From positions 620,001 through 684,000 of the forward strand of contig JACKEB010000011.1 of assembly GCA_020633205.1 (NCBI GenBank): DNA of 64,000 bases, read 5' to 3'. Each line of letters begins with the position of its first letter. Position 1 is the first letter of the stretch. The stretch comes from Polyangiaceae bacterium (GTDB lineage Bacteria > Myxococcota_A > Polyangia > Polyangiales > Polyangiaceae). This document shows, in pieces, positions 19,574 to 27,908 of this stretch. Under the pieces are notes generated by a model. The model was not told the DNA's origin. It made no database searches and saw only the letters and a list, made by a program, of their open reading frames with translations. Position numbers and translations under genes: made by a program.

Positions 19574-20470
19574 CTACTGACAGTGCTTGCCGAGGTCAGA
19601 GAGGTCGTCCGCGGTGAAGCTGTCCCACTCGATCGCAGGGTCGAACGCTGCGGTGGTGTTCGGGTCACCGGACTGGATACTGCACTTCCGCCGCAAGGTG
19701 TGATCGGCGGTGGTGTAGGGCTCGGTACCCCAATAGCCGTTCTGCGGATCCAGGCCGTATTGCCCGATGTGATCGACGATCTTCGTGTCGCAGCGCAGGA
19801 TCAACGCGTCGTCCCCGTTGAACTGGATTTCCGTCGAAGTGAGATCGCAGTTCAGAGCGCCGCCAGTGGTGTCCGAGCAGATCACGTAGGTGCCGCCTTG
19901 AGCCAGGGTACCGCTCAGCTGGATCGTGGCGAACACGTTCGCCGCGTCGGCGTAGGCCGTGACGCTGCACTTGTCGAGGTCGACAGTTGGACCCGCGTTG
20001 TACAGCTCCAGGGCTTTGTTGGCCTGGCCTTCGACGTACTCGCTGAAGAATAGCCCACCAGCGGAGCCGCCGGAGCTGCTGCCGCCCGCGCTGCTGCCTC
20101 CAGCGCTGCTACCTCCAGACGTGCTGCCGCCAACTCCGTTGCCGCCGCTGCTCGAACCGCCGGTGGTCCCTGAGCCGCCGCTGGTGCTAGAGCCGCCGCT
20201 GCTTTGCCCCGCGGAACCGCCCGAGCTGCTCGTGCCTCCCGCGCTGCTGCCTCCCACGCCGCTGCTGCCTCCCACGCCGCATTCACAAGCGGTGTAGTGG
20301 CCGCTGGTGTCGCAGCTCTGGGTGCCTTTGCAGTCGTCCGGCGTGAGGCAAGCGCGCACCTCACCTTCCGTACACTGGGTGCCGACCGTCTTACTGGAGC
20401 TGGAACAGGCGCCGGCTCCGAGGAGCAACGCGAGGGCGAAGAGCAGAGGTGCGCGAGGGAACACCAACAC
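19574..20470 (-). CDS. Lamin-tail domain lipoprotein, paralog 2
   Basis: 298 residues from a GTG at 20470. The signal peptide ends LLGAGAC. Unlike paralog 1, it carries a short Cys-rich module (CTEGEVRACLTPDDCKGTQS, then CDTSGHYTACECG) before the Gly/Ser linker. The lamin-tail domain begins GLFFSEYVEGQANKALELYN and ends DDLSDLGKHCQ, sharing FNGDDA, HTLRRKCSI and EWDSF blocks with paralog 1. All sites suggest an exported, disulfide-bonded, surface-anchored protein of unknown ligand. Confidence 0.87.
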   Translation of the reverse strand: MLVFPRAPLLFALALLLGAGACSSSSKTVGTQCTEGEVRACLTPDDCKGTQSCDTSGHYTACECGVGGSSGVGGSSAGGTSSSGGSAGQSSGGSSTSGGSGTTGGSSSGGNGVGGSTSGGSSAGGSSAGGSSSGGSAGGLFFSEYVEGQANKALELYNAGPTVDLDKCSVTAYADAANVFATIQLSGTLAQGGTYVICSDTTGGALNCDLTSTEIQFNGDDALILRCDTKIVDHIGQYGLDPQNGYWGTEPYTTADHTLRRKCSIQSGDPNTTAAFDPAIEWDSFTADDLSDLGKHCQ

Positions 20471-20555
20471 TAAATAGCAGCCCAGCCGGGGGCAGCCACG
20501 GCATTCTGCTTGAGCCTTTGCTTGCTCGGTGCGGATGCGTGCGGAAACGCTGTGT

Positions 20556-21581
20556 TCAGTTGCCGCCGTTGCCGCAGTGCAAGCCGAGGTCGCTTACATC
20601 TACCGGATTTGCAGGGGGACCTACGACGAAGCCGTCCCACGTGTCAGCGATCACGAAGACATCTGCGAGGTTCGTGTCTCCTTGGGTGACGCTGCACTTT
20701 CTCCGAAGGATGGCGTCTTCGGAGTTGAGAGTTCCCGTTCCCCAGTGGCCGCCCGAGAGCGTCTGGGCTGGGAGCTCGCCGAATGTGTCCTCGACCTCGC
20801 TTCCGCACGAGAGACTGTAGGCGTCGTCTCCGTTGTGCTGGAGCTTGTCCGTCTTGTAGTCGCAGGATCCAGGAGGAATTGTATTCCCAGAGTTGTCGTA
20901 GCAAATCACCCAGACCTCGCCGGGGGCCAGGATCTTGCCTGGGGCGGCCATTGGCACGACGGCCGTCGTAGAGCCTGACCCGACGTTGATGTAGCGAGTC
21001 AACACGCAGGCGCTGATATCGATTGGGTTTGCTCCGGCGTTGTAGAGCTCGAGCGCCTTGTTGTTACCGCTCTCGATGTACTCACTAATAAGCAGCCCGT
21101 TCGTCGTGCCCGAGCCACCCGTGCCGCCGGTGCCTGCAGCGGCGCCGGTTCCAGCGCTGCCGCCGGTTCCGCCCGCGGTGTTCCCTGCGGAACCGCCCAT
21201 GCCGCCTGCGGTCGTGGCGCCCGTGCCGCCTTCGCCGGAGGCGCCGCCAGCACCCGCGGCGCCGGTGCCAGCCGTACCGGCGACTCCACCCTCACCCCCA
21301 ACCCCGGCTGCGCCGGAAGTGCCGCCGGAGGTGATACCGCCGTTGCCGCCGATGGCTCCTGTGGCGCCGTTTCCGCCGCTAGCAGCGGTTCCGCCCGAGC
21401 CGGAGCTGCCTCCCGCGGCCTTCATCTTGTCAAACTCGTCGGCGGGGATGAAGGTGCGCTCGGGGAACGAGCACGCGACCACGCTCAGCGTCGCGCCAAG
21501 GTAGAACGCGCGCCGCAACTCAGCGGAGCGAACGAGGGTAAGCAGAGAAAAGGGCCCGCGATCACGACTTGGGGAACGCAT
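20556..21581 (-). CDS. Lamin-tail domain lipoprotein, paralog 3
   Basis: 341 residues from ATG 21581. The signal has a longer positive N-region and ends LSVVAC. A linker of about 100 Gly/Ala/Thr-rich residues leads to GLLISEYIESGNNKALELYN and the conserved HNGDDAYSLSC and LRRKCSVTQGD blocks; the domain is more divergent than the other two. It is the promoter-proximal gene of the three on this strand and divergent from the FHA protein at 21972. Confidence 0.87.
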   Translation of the reverse strand: MRSPSRDRGPFSLLTLVRSAELRRAFYLGATLSVVACSFPERTFIPADEFDKMKAAGGSSGSGGTAASGGNGATGAIGGNGGITSGGTSGAAGVGGEGGVAGTAGTGAAGAGGASGEGGTGATTAGGMGGSAGNTAGGTGGSAGTGAAAGTGGTGGSGTTNGLLISEYIESGNNKALELYNAGANPIDISACVLTRYINVGSGSTTAVVPMAAPGKILAPGEVWVICYDNSGNTIPPGSCDYKTDKLQHNGDDAYSLSCGSEVEDTFGELPAQTLSGGHWGTGTLNSEDAILRRKCSVTQGDTNLADVFVIADTWDGFVVGPPANPVDVSDLGLHCGNGGN

Positions 21582-21971
21582 GGTGAGCGCTTCAATGTAC
21601 CACTCGGCGACCGTTGGCCAGCAAGTCTCTCGGAAAATACGCGGCGCTGTAGCAGCTCTGGCCACATGGCTTCGCCTCGTCGAGACGCGTGAAGGCGGCG
21701 GCCATCGGGGGGTTGCAAGTCTGAAAGGTCAGAGCAACGGCAAGGAGTCCATGGAGCTTCGCGATCTCGGGCGTATGGCGGGCGGGTCAGCGAAACGTCG
21801 CTGTCACACTGAGAGCACCTCGGTTCGTCTCGCTTACCGGTTCGGATTTTCGATCTGGAAAACCGACCGAGTGGTCGTCCGCGTCACGGCCTGCGCGCGA
21901 TCCGGCCCGTTCCAACCAAGTTGGTGGCGGATTTGATTCGGCGTTGTGGCGAATGGGTTAAACAACGCTGC
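21582..21971. other. Divergent intergenic region
   Basis: About 390 bases between lamin-tail paralog 3 and the FHA-AAA gene. In-frame GTG and other codons upstream of 21972 make the exact gene boundary uncertain. I see no clear operator or terminator. Confidence 0.4.
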
Positions 21972-23051
21972 ATGAACTCCGAGTCGCGAGATGCTGGCCG
22001 TCCGCTCAGGCTTGGCCCTCGTAGCCAGTTTCGGCTGGCGGTGGAACTCGTTGGAGGACCAAACAGGGGACTGAGTGCCGAACCGCGCTCGAGCGGAAGC
22101 CTGCAAATCGGCCGAGCCACCGACAACGAGCTCCAGCTGAAAGGTGAGGGGATGGCGGCGTATCACCTCGAGCTCACCGCCCACGAAGGGGGCGCTCACG
22201 TCGAGGATCTGGGCTCAGCCTCGGGGACCTGGTTCGATGAGCTGCGGATCGAACGCGCCATGGTTCCTTACGGAAGTGAGCTGCGGGTCGGCGAACATCG
22301 CCTGCGAGTCGACGGCGCCACCACCGTTGAGCTCGAGCGCGAGGAGCTGCCGAGCTTGTCGATTCCGACGGTCGCGTTTGCTCGGCGCTATCGCGAGGCG
22401 TTAGCTTTGGGCGCGCGCTTCGCGTCGGGTCGGGTTCCAGTGCTTTTGCAAGGGGAGCCCGGAGCGGGGAAGCGCTTCCTTGCTCGGGTGATCCACGAGT
22501 GGTCCGGACGCGAGGGACCGTGGGTGGAGTGTAGCGCAGCGGGGGACGCAACGGCTGTTGCCGCTCGGATCTTCGGCCACACGCCAGGTAGTCACCGCGG
22601 GGCCTCGGCGGGTGGGGAAGGCGCGATCCAACGGGCCAAAGCAGGCACGCTCTACGTGAGCGACGTGGATCGCATGCCGCCGGAGACGCAAGGCATGCTC
22701 GCCCGAGCGTTGCGCGACGGGGCGACCGCGCCCCTGGGGAGCAACCAAGCGTTCCCCGTCGACGCGCGCTGGGTCTTTGGCTGTAGTCAGGATCTGCGGC
22801 GTGCTGTCAACCAAGGCTATTTCCTTGAGGAACTCTATTTCCGCATTGCAGCAGCGCGAGTGACGGCACCGCCCCTCAGGGACCGGCTCGAAGATCTGGA
22901 GCTCTTGGTGCGGCACTTCGAAGGTTTGCTCAACATCACGGAGCCCCTGGGCCCCGGCCAGATAGAGCGGATGAAGCGTCGGTATTTCCAGGGGAATCTC
23001 CGAGAGCTCTGCGAGCTCGTGCGGGCCGCGCGGGACTCCTGGGAGCCCTGA
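21972..23051 (+). CDS. FHA domain plus degenerate sigma54-type AAA+ protein
   Basis: 359 residues from ATG 21972; GTG 21921 is an alternative. An N-terminal FHA domain (LQIGRATDNELQL, GSASGTWFDELRI) binds phosphothreonine peptides. The AAA+ part has an intact Walker A (GEPGAGKR) but the sigma54-contacting GAFTGA loop reads GSHRGA and the Walker B reads GTLYVSDVD in place of GTLFLDE. A conserved FRIAAARVTAPPLRDR block remains. No C-terminal helix-turn-helix is present. It therefore looks like a bacterial enhancer-binding protein that has lost sigma54 activation and DNA binding, perhaps now a phospho-dependent ATPase or regulator. Related FHA-NtrC proteins are abundant in myxobacteria. Confidence 0.85.
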   Translation: MNSESRDAGRPLRLGPRSQFRLAVELVGGPNRGLSAEPRSSGSLQIGRATDNELQLKGEGMAAYHLELTAHEGGAHVEDLGSASGTWFDELRIERAMVPYGSELRVGEHRLRVDGATTVELEREELPSLSIPTVAFARRYREALALGARFASGRVPVLLQGEPGAGKRFLARVIHEWSGREGPWVECSAAGDATAVAARIFGHTPGSHRGASAGGEGAIQRAKAGTLYVSDVDRMPPETQGMLARALRDGATAPLGSNQAFPVDARWVFGCSQDLRRAVNQGYFLEELYFRIAAARVTAPPLRDRLEDLELLVRHFEGLLNITEPLGPGQIERMKRRYFQGNLRELCELVRAARDSWEP

Positions 23052-23092
23052 GTGGCCTCGCTAGTCCTCCTCGGGTTTGCTAGATCTGCGGT

Positions 23093-24070
23093 GTGAACAG
23101 GGGCTGGCTGGCGCTCGCGGCGCTCGGGGTGTTGGGCGGTTGCAGCGACTCGGGAACCGCCATTGGCGGTGTTGCCGGGTTTGGCGGTGACGCTGGCGCG
23201 GGCGGTGCCGCTGGCGGGGGTGCTGCGTCTGGCGGCGTGACGTCTGGTGGCAGCGCGGGCACAGCAGCGGGCGGCGCTGGCGGAACAGCGGGCATGGGCG
23301 GACTGGGCGGCGGCTTTGGCGGCGTAGGGGCTGCGTCAGGCGCCGGCGGAGTTGGGGGTGAGGTGCCCTGGATGTGCGACGAGACCAGCATGCCGCTCCC
23401 GAATCAGGGACTGATGGAGCCCGCCGGGCTCGATGGCTGCCCTGACGGCATGGCGCGCATCGACCAGCAAGTCTGCATGGACCGCTGGGAGGCATTTCTG
23501 GTCGAAGTGAGCGGCGCCTCGGAGCAGTCGTGGTCGCCCTACTTCAACCCGAGCGGCGTCACGGTGGCGGCGCGCAGCGCGCCGGGCGCGGTACCCCAAG
23601 GGTACATCAGCGGCGCCCAAGCGCAGCAGGCCTGCATGGAAGCCGGCAAACGCCTGTGCACTCGAGACGAGTGGGAGCTTGGCTGTCGTGGTAGCGAAGC
23701 ACGAGTATATCCGTATGGATTCATGCGAGTCGCGGGCGCGTGCAACGACTACCGTGCCGTGCACCCCGTCGTGGAGCTGTTTGGCACCACCGACAGCTGG
23801 ATCTGGAACGAGCTCGACAATCCATGCATCAGCCAGCAGCCAGAGACCCTCGCGCTGACAGGGAGCTTCGACCAGTGCCAAACGCCGGAAGGGATCTTCG
23901 ACCTGGTCGGGAACCTCCACGAGTGGATCTCCGACTCGGCGGGCACCTTCAAGGGCGGCTTCTACGTTGACGCGACGACGAACGGCGCTGGCTGCGGGTA
24001 CACCACCACGGCGCACGCCTTCAGCTACGGCGACTATTCGACTGGCTTCCGCTGCTGTTCCGACGACTGA
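23093..24070 (+). CDS. Formylglycine-generating-enzyme-fold (SUMF1-like) lipoprotein
   Basis: 325 residues from a GTG at 23093. The signal peptide ends LGGC, then a Gly/Ala linker of about 60 residues. The domain contains ARIDQQVCMDRWEA, QACMEAGKRLCTRDEWELGC, IFDLVGNLHEW and a final GFRCC, the sulfatase-modifying-factor fold. The usual RGGSW block is altered to KGGFY, so genuine formylglycine-generating activity is doubtful. Numerous Cys residues fit a periplasmic or surface protein. Similar myxobacterial lipoproteins are numerous and uncharacterised. Confidence 0.85.
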   Translation: MNRGWLALAALGVLGGCSDSGTAIGGVAGFGGDAGAGGAAGGGAASGGVTSGGSAGTAAGGAGGTAGMGGLGGGFGGVGAASGAGGVGGEVPWMCDETSMPLPNQGLMEPAGLDGCPDGMARIDQQVCMDRWEAFLVEVSGASEQSWSPYFNPSGVTVAARSAPGAVPQGYISGAQAQQACMEAGKRLCTRDEWELGCRGSEARVYPYGFMRVAGACNDYRAVHPVVELFGTTDSWIWNELDNPCISQQPETLALTGSFDQCQTPEGIFDLVGNLHEWISDSAGTFKGGFYVDATTNGAGCGYTTTAHAFSYGDYSTGFRCCSDD

Positions 24071-24120
24071 GCGACCGCTGAAGGTCGCGGACAACTGAGG
24101 GCACCTTCCGGCCCGAGCGC

Positions 24121-24618
24121 CTACTGGTAGTCGGCGCAGCGCTCGAACTGTCGCTCCAGGTCCTCTTCACTGGAGCTGGCCCGCAGCTTGGAATAGCAAA
24201 GCGCTTCGCGGGCGCTGACCCCTTCCGCGAGGCAACGCTTTACGTCACGCTCGACGGCAGCCTTGGCGTTGGCGGAGTTGGCTGCGTCGCGGATCTGCTT
24301 CGCTTTGACAGGATCCTTCTCAGCGCGAGCGGCGTTTTCAGCACCGATGCGCTGAATGTGGGTGAAGGCCTTACGGCACTCCGCCTCATTGGCTTCGCGG
24401 TCCAAGGGGTCCGGCGCGCCGGGTTTGGTGCCTTGGGTACCGTCTTGCCCGTCGTAGTAGAGGTCCTCCCCAAGGATGTCTCGGGGGTCTTCTGCCTGAC
24501 CGGGGCCGCCACAGGCGCTTGTCAGACCTGCTGCCGTGAGGAGCAGCACTCGAGCTGCGGCGCCCCTCTCCCCCCAAAAATCGCGGAACCAAGACGCTTT
24601 CTGCGTGGAGGACAGCAT
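24121..24618 (-). CDS. Lipoprotein of unknown function
   Basis: 165 residues from ATG 24618. A basic and hydrophobic leader ends LTSAC at about residue 36, then a short Gly/Asp-rich stretch and an alpha-helical domain with four Cys residues (C81, C128, C141 and C161 by approximate count) spaced like helical-hairpin disulfides. I do not recognise the family. It is convergent with the SUMF1-like gene, 50 bases apart. Confidence 0.72.
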   Translation of the reverse strand: MLSSTQKASWFRDFWGERGAAARVLLLTAAGLTSACGGPGQAEDPRDILGEDLYYDGQDGTQGTKPGAPDPLDREANEAECRKAFTHIQRIGAENAARAEKDPVKAKQIRDAANSANAKAAVERDVKRCLAEGVSAREALCYSKLRASSSEEDLERQFERCADYQ

Positions 24619-25150
24619 GAGTCAGAGGGGTACCACCCCTCGCCCGTGGCGGGAAGCCAGCAGCTCCGTTGCCCGGAGACAGACGTGTGGCCGGGTGCGG
24701 CGTGCGCGATGTTGCGCGCTGCATCAGCGCTGTATCAGGGGTGCACCTGGCCTGAGGGAGCTGCTTTGGTGAGAGCGAGCCGCGCAGCGCCTCCTACAGC
24801 GTTAGATCCGTGGGGCAAAGCATGCGCCGGCGCGTGTGAAGCGCGTTTCGGTATCTCGAGTGTCTCAGCTTGGGAGCCGTAGATTTATGGGCCCAGAAGA
24901 TTGCGCGGGGGAGACGCTTCGCTAGTCTTGTGGATGCGACGCGCCCCCTCGCGTCCCGCTTCGTTCGCGATCTCGCCGTTGGTGTTCTGACGCCCGCCGA
25001 CGCGCTCCTCTGATTGGTCTCCGACACCCCTGTCGGAAGGCAACATCTGGGTCTGCGCATACGCCTGGGACAGACTCTGAGGTCAGTCCAGAACTTGGGC
25101 TGCGATTGCGTACGGAAACCGCGACCTTGCCCTTTCCCACACGGAGTTCC
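24619..25150. other. Intergenic region, no supported gene
   Basis: About 530 bases. Overlapping open frames on both strands have no recognisable domain and no good ribosome-binding site. Promoters for the lipoprotein at 24618 (minus) and the small gene at 25151 (plus) must lie here. Confidence 0.4.
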
Positions 25151-25546
25151 ATGTCCCTACAACCTCTGCTCGAGCGCGCCATTGACCAGATCCCTGAGTG
25201 CCAGGCCGCGGCCGTGATGGACCTGGCGACTGGCATGGTGCTGGCGTCACACACACTGGACCCGGAAGCTGCGGAGCACCTCGATGCGCTCCTCCCAGCG
25301 AGCGGCGAGCTCTTTCAGGAGCGCAGCTTGGCGCAGGTAGACCGCGCACTGACGGCGTCCGACAGGGAAGCCGCGCCCGCGTCTCGGGAGGTGCTGCTTG
25401 TTGGGAATCGGCGCATTCAGTTATTTCTGCGAGGAAAACAAAATCAGGACATTGTGCTGGTGACGCTCGTGGACAGCCGCGTTGGGGTGAGCGAGGTTCT
25501 GCCTGAGGCACGGCGCGTCCTGGGCGCCGTCGAGGGGGCGCTCTGA
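25151..25546 (+). CDS. Roadblock/LC7-like small protein (tentative)
   Basis: 131 residues from ATG 25151 with GGAG four bases upstream; the frame is open for 45 bases before it. The segment QAAAVMDLATGMVLASHTLD, then a helix and strands around VLLVGNRRIQLFLRG and DIVLVTLVDSRVGVSEV, have the alternating pattern of profilin-like Roadblock/LC7 proteins, which in bacteria often regulate small GTPases. No GTPase is adjacent. Function assignment is weak; a real gene is likely. Confidence 0.65.
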   Translation: MSLQPLLERAIDQIPECQAAAVMDLATGMVLASHTLDPEAAEHLDALLPASGELFQERSLAQVDRALTASDREAAPASREVLLVGNRRIQLFLRGKQNQDIVLVTLVDSRVGVSEVLPEARRVLGAVEGAL

Positions 25547-25781
25547 GGCGCACCTGCCCTACCCGGTTGTCCCTTCGGGCCGTGTCCCGAGCTTGAACTA
25601 GCACTTCGCTCGCAGGAATCGGATTCCAGCTCGCTGAACGTTGCGTAGGCAAACGTTTCGTGTACGAATCATTCCAGGTCGCCACGGTGGTTTAAGCCGT
25701 CGAGCCCGCACCTGGGCAGGGGAGTCGTGGCGACGCCAGCTCGCGCCTTACACAACGGCGCGTGAACAGGAGTGCCGAGCC

Positions 25782-26951
25782 ATGTGGAATCCCTTCACCG
25801 AGGAACACGAAGCCTTCCGAAAGACCGTACGTCAGTTCGCTGAGAAGGAAGTCGCCCCGTACGCTGACCAGTGGGAGGAGGCTGGCTCCTTCCCCCGTGA
25901 GATCTTCACCAAAGCGGGCGAGCTTGGGATCCACGGCGCCCACTATCCGGAGGAACACGGCGGCGCGGGTGGAGACTACTGGTTCAGTGTCGCCAAAGCG
26001 GAGGAGCTGCCCCGGTGCAACACCAGCGGCGTTTCACTGTCGCTGCTGGTTCAGGGCGACATGGCGACGCCCGTGATCAGCGAAATCGGTACCCCGGAAC
26101 AGATCGACGAGTTCCTTCGCCCCGCGCTCACTGGCGAGAAGATCGGCGCCATCGGTGTGTCCGAACCCGGCGCGGGGAGTGACGTCGCCGGTATCCGTAC
26201 GGCAGCGCGCAAGGACGGCGACGACTACGTGATCAGCGGTCAAAAGACCTTCATCACCAACGGCACCCGCGCTGACTTCATCACCATGCTGGTGAAGACG
26301 GACCCCGACGCCGGCGCCCACGGCTGTAGCTTCATCCTCGTTCCCACGAACACCAAGGGCTTCCAGGTCTCGAAGAAGCTGAAGAAGCTCGGCCACTACG
26401 CGTCTGACACCGCGGAGCTCTTCCTCGACGAGGTGCGCGTGCCGCAGCGCTACCGCCTGGGTGAAGAAGGCATGGGGTTCATGTACCTGATGCAGAACTT
26501 CCAGAGCGAGCGGTTGATCGGCGCAGTGAACGCTGTTGCCGCCTGTGAGCAAGCCATCGAGTTCAGCCGCAAGTACGGCGAAGGGCGTCACGCGTTCGGC
26601 AAGCCGATCATCAAGCGCGAGCTGTGGCAGCACAAGTTCGTCGACATGATCACCAAGACGGAGATGTGCAAGGCGCTCGTCTACAAGACCGTCGACGCCT
26701 TCAACACCGAGCGCTACGTCAACAAGGCGCCGATTTCGATGGAGACGGTGAAGCTCGTCAGCATGTGCAAGATCGCGGCGGGCGATTTGGTGACCGAGGT
26801 GATGGACAGCTGCCTGCAGTTCCACGGCGGCTGGGGCTACATCGAGGAGTACCCCATCGCTCGCGCCTGGCGCGACTCCCGCCTGATCCGCATCGGCGGC
26901 GGCAGCACCGAAACCATGCGCTACTACCTCGCGAAGATGATGGGGCTGTAG
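25782..26951 (+). CDS. Acyl-CoA dehydrogenase
   Basis: 389 residues from ATG 25782 with AGGAG upstream. The FAD-binding signature IGVSEPGAGSDVAGIRT and QKTFITNGTRADF are typical, and the C-terminal domain has GGWGYIEEYPIARAWRDSR with the catalytic-base Glu of the long-chain/isovaleryl-type group. It oxidises acyl-CoA to enoyl-CoA, passing electrons to ETF. Monocistronic. The 3' end is marked by GGGGCT-gt-AGCCCC across the stop codon, immediately before the inverted-repeat element at 26957. Confidence 0.95.
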   Translation: MWNPFTEEHEAFRKTVRQFAEKEVAPYADQWEEAGSFPREIFTKAGELGIHGAHYPEEHGGAGGDYWFSVAKAEELPRCNTSGVSLSLLVQGDMATPVISEIGTPEQIDEFLRPALTGEKIGAIGVSEPGAGSDVAGIRTAARKDGDDYVISGQKTFITNGTRADFITMLVKTDPDAGAHGCSFILVPTNTKGFQVSKKLKKLGHYASDTAELFLDEVRVPQRYRLGEEGMGFMYLMQNFQSERLIGAVNAVAACEQAIEFSRKYGEGRHAFGKPIIKRELWQHKFVDMITKTEMCKALVYKTVDAFNTERYVNKAPISMETVKLVSMCKIAAGDLVTEVMDSCLQFHGGWGYIEEYPIARAWRDSRLIRIGGGSTETMRYYLAKMMGL

Positions 26952-26956
26952 CCCCT

Positions 26957-27257
26957 TCGCCTCGCCTCGAATGGCCCTCGCGAATGTCCGCACCGGCAAC
27001 GAAAGAGCCCCGTACGCATTGTCGGCTTGCCACAGGTCAGAAACCAGAGAGACGCGAGCGTTCCGGTACTTTTCAGTGCTTGCGGTTGGGGAGGAGACTC
27101 TGTTTCCGAGCGGCAGCGAGGTAAACAGAGGAGGGGTCTGCCGCCAGACCCCTCAGAGAAAGGCCATAGAGCCGAGCAACGAGCGGCCCGCTCAAGCGAA
27201 TGACCGCCCTCACCCGAAGGGGGCGGTCATTCGCCAGGGCCATTCGAGGCGAGGCGA
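26957..27257. repeat. 301-bp element bounded by 35-bp inverted repeats with nested hairpins
   Basis: The left arm 26957-26991 and right arm 27223-27257 are inverted copies matching at 33 of 35 positions, with the outer 22 bases perfect. Inside lie a perfect 10-bp stem with a CCGC loop (27131-27140 with 27145-27154), an 8-bp stem CTCTGTTT/AAACAGAG (27098-27105 with 27123-27130), and a perfect 14-bp stem (27196-27209 with 27221-27234) that shares its right side with the outer arm. It fills the gap between two convergent genes exactly, from five bases after one stop to directly against the other. It contains no ORF and no flanking target duplication is obvious. A bidirectional terminator, a structured RNA or a MITE-like element are all possible. 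Confidence 0.85.
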
Positions 27258-27857
27258 TTATGGACACGCGCCGTCGGAGACCCAGGTGCTGCCGTCGCAG
27301 TAGAGCACGCTCCAGGTGACGCCGTCGGTGCAGTAGTAGCCGCACTCGCCGTCATTCGGCGTGCAGGGAGTGTCGCCGTCGGGGCGCAGCGCGGGACAAG
27401 TGGGCTGGGGGTTCACGCCGGTCCAGTAGCTCCAGTAGCCCTGGTTGCAGCTGATCGGGATGCCTTCACAGCGTTCGGCTTGGAGGTCGCACGCCTTTTC
27501 CTCGAGGATCCAATGGCCAGTCGTACCGCAGGTGAATGTAAAGGCCGGGTGTGACCCGCTGGCGCAGAGCGCACCGTAGGTGCAGCCCTCTGGGTTGACG
27601 TCTTGGCTACATTCCTCGTAGCTCTGGGGCACGCGATCCGGACACTGGTTCATTCCAGCGCTACCCCCAGTGCCCCCGGAGCCGCCGCTTCCAGCGCTAC
27701 CACCGGTACCGGCGGCGCCCGAAGTTCCGGCGCTACCCGCGCTACCCGCACTTCCTGCGCTGCCGCCAGAGTCGCTGGTTTCACCGCAGCCCGCTCCGAG
27801 TGTGACGGTAAGCAAGCCAGTGGCGAGGAATGTGAACGTTGAGGAGAAGCGGGTCAT
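27258..27857 (-). CDS. Cys-rich lipoprotein of unknown function
   Basis: 199 residues from ATG 27857. The signal ends LGAGC, followed by about 50 residues of Gly/Ser/Ala/Thr linker. The remaining domain has about ten Cys residues with aromatic and Pro-rich blocks (CPDRVPQSYEECS, GYWSYWTGVNPQPTCPALRP, and GECGYYCTDGVTWSVLYC). I recognise no family. The pattern suggests a small disulfide-rich extracytoplasmic domain. Its stop codon abuts the 301-bp inverted-repeat element. Confidence 0.78.
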   Translation of the reverse strand: MTRFSSTFTFLATGLLTVTLGAGCGETSDSGGSAGSAGSAGSAGTSGAAGTGGSAGSGGSGGTGGSAGMNQCPDRVPQSYEECSQDVNPEGCTYGALCASGSHPAFTFTCGTTGHWILEEKACDLQAERCEGIPISCNQGYWSYWTGVNPQPTCPALRPDGDTPCTPNDGECGYYCTDGVTWSVLYCDGSTWVSDGACP

Positions 27858-27908
27858 GGTCAGTACGAAGCAAACTATGTGCCCGCTGTTTTGTGCCAGC
27901 GTGAGCCG

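Noticed and set aside
24619..25150. Several overlapping frames as possible small genes
   Set aside because: No ribosome-binding site, domain or conserved composition; frames on both strands are equally open.
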